In this document: in pieces, positions 63,251 through 64,000 of the stretch
Layout: each line of letters begins with the position of its first letter
Position numbering within the stretch: the stretch's first letter is position 1
Assembly (NCBI RefSeq): GCF_000620645.1
Contig: NZ_KK211159.1
Location: 329,177-393,176, forward strand
Origin: Nocardioides sp. URHA0032
GTDB lineage: Bacteria; Actinomycetota; Actinomycetes; Propionibacteriales; Nocardioidaceae
Direction of reading: 5' to 3'
Length of the DNA stretch: 64,000 nucleotides
The notes under the pieces: model-generated
The model's database searches: none
What the model saw: the letters and a program-made list of their open reading frames with translations, nothing else
What the model was told of the DNA's origin: nothing
Program-made: the position numbers and the translations under genes

Positions 63251-64000
63251 ATGCTTCGAAGATTGACCGCTGCAGTGTCCATGGTGGTGTTCACGCTTCT
63301 CGTGCCCGCCGGACCGGCCGAGGCCATGTCGGGAGAAGCGGTCTCGGGCGCTGGCACGTTCACCGCCAACAGTCTGTGCCCCAGTGGCAGAGAGTTCACG
63401 ATCGATGCCGTGGGCAGCGGAGACGCTGATGCCGCCACCGGCTCGTTCTCCTACTCCTGCGGGAGTACCGGTCAGCTGGCGAGCGGGACCATCGACTGCC
63501 TGCGGGTCGTCACGCAGCCGGGACGGAACAACGTGGTGTCCCACTACGCGACCATGGGTGGCGTGGTGACCACGGCGTCGGCGACGCCGTTCACGGGACT
63601 ACCTGCCGGCACGGCTGTGACCGTCACGGTCTACGACGAGAATTCCTCGGTCTTCACGGTCCCCCAGTTCGGCGTCACACCCGCGGCCACGAGATGCTCG
63701 AGCAACGATGGTGGTCAAGCCCAGACCATCGCCACAGGTGATGTCGACATCGTCATCACCCAGGACGTCGATGGCGACGGTGTCGTCGATGGGCGCGACA
63801 ACTGCCCGGAGGATGCCAACACGCGTCAGTTGGATCCGGACGGGGATGGACTCGGTGAACCGTGCGACAACTGCCCGGATGTCGCCAACGGCGGCCAGGC
63901 CGACACCGACGGTGATGGGGTCGGGAACGCGTGTGACTCCACGCCGACCGGGGACACCGACGCGGATGGTGTCGACAACGCGGTGGACAACTGCCCGGCT
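63251..64000 (+). CDS. Secreted protein with thrombospondin type-3 repeats (3' end outside window)
   Basis: Translation from ATG 63251 (GGGGGAG 2 bases before it) gives 250 residues and stays open to the window end. A signal peptide ends near residue 27 (LLVPAGPAEAM). A beta-rich domain with several Cys runs to about residue 170. From about 173, calcium-binding thrombospondin type-3-like repeats follow: DVDGDGVVDGRDNCPEDAN, DPDGDGLGEPCDNCPD, DTDGDGVGNACD and DTDADGVDNAVDNCP. Such repeats form stiff, Ca2+-loaded rods on surface proteins. What the full protein carries beyond them cannot be seen. Confidence 0.85.
   Translation, partial: MLRRLTAAVSMVVFTLLVPAGPAEAMSGEAVSGAGTFTANSLCPSGREFTIDAVGSGDADAATGSFSYSCGSTGQLASGTIDCLRVVTQPGRNNVVSHYATMGGVVTTASATPFTGLPAGTAVTVTVYDENSSVFTVPQFGVTPAATRCSSNDGGQAQTIATGDVDIVITQDVDGDGVVDGRDNCPEDANTRQLDPDGDGLGEPCDNCPDVANGGQADTDGDGVGNACDSTPTGDTDADGVDNAVDNCPA

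Overview
The window is very GC-rich chromosomal DNA with near-universal G/C in third codon positions, many GTG starts and many 1- or 4-base gene overlaps. Gene content points to an actinobacterium of the Nocardioides type: a DUF222/HNH 13E12-type protein, an allantoate amidohydrolase-like/HutF/HutI histidine cluster, an EtfD-type beta-oxidation oxidoreductase, a KstR-type operator and a SARP-FHA regulator beside a Ser/Thr kinase. No transposase, integrase, phage gene, rRNA or CRISPR array is visible.

Left part (1-22.9 kb). A LysE/ArgO amino-acid exporter (cut by the window edge) diverges from its LysR-type regulator. An acyl-CoA dehydrogenase, an Rrf2 regulator and a ketosteroid-isomerase-like protein under a KstR-type box follow. 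Next come a cysteine-peptidase-like protein coupled to a lipoprotein, tRNA-Gly(CCC) with a duplicated 3' end, dCTP deaminase, an RHH/DUF4097 operon, a sodium:solute symporter with a small partner, a PASTA protein, a very long EtfD-like Fe-S oxidoreductase with six SLFD motifs in its tail, a secreted amidohydrolase-like protein, an IclR regulator, an MFS transporter and a secreted protein.

Middle part (23.1-44.7 kb). Histidine degradation is split in two: hutHU at 23.1-26.3 kb, and an M20 amidohydrolase with hutF and hutI at 34.7-38.3 kb, the M20 enzyme probably standing in for HutG. Between them lie an M48 protease, two small genes, an acyl-CoA block (two CitE/malyl-CoA-lyase-type enzymes and a 3-hydroxybutyryl-CoA dehydrogenase), an MFS pump with an M20 peptidase, and a nitroreductase. 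A large LuxR-type ATPase regulator precedes the most unusual locus: a 100-aa Asp/Gly repeat peptide with seven identical 24-bp repeats, coupled to a JmjC-type 2-oxoglutarate oxygenase and a thioredoxin-like ferredoxin (42.4-44.7 kb).

Right part (44.7-64 kb). An oxidative cluster (SDR, flavin monooxygenase, TetR, alpha/beta hydrolase, P450) uses two promoters of nearly identical design and looks like a route for hydroxylation, ketone formation, Baeyer-Villiger-type oxidation and ester cleavage. The rest looks more accessory and somewhat less GC-rich. It holds a frameshifted cupin, a LexA-box DUF222/HNH gene, a FUSC-type membrane protein, a decayed copy of a DHFR-family gene next to an RTX-like protein, an operon of an intact DHFR-family protein, a maleate-isomerase-like protein and a VOC-SnoaL fusion, a divergent sensor kinase and EmbR-like pair, a secreted zinc protease, a NarL-type regulator, and a secreted protein with thrombospondin type-3 repeats that runs off the end.
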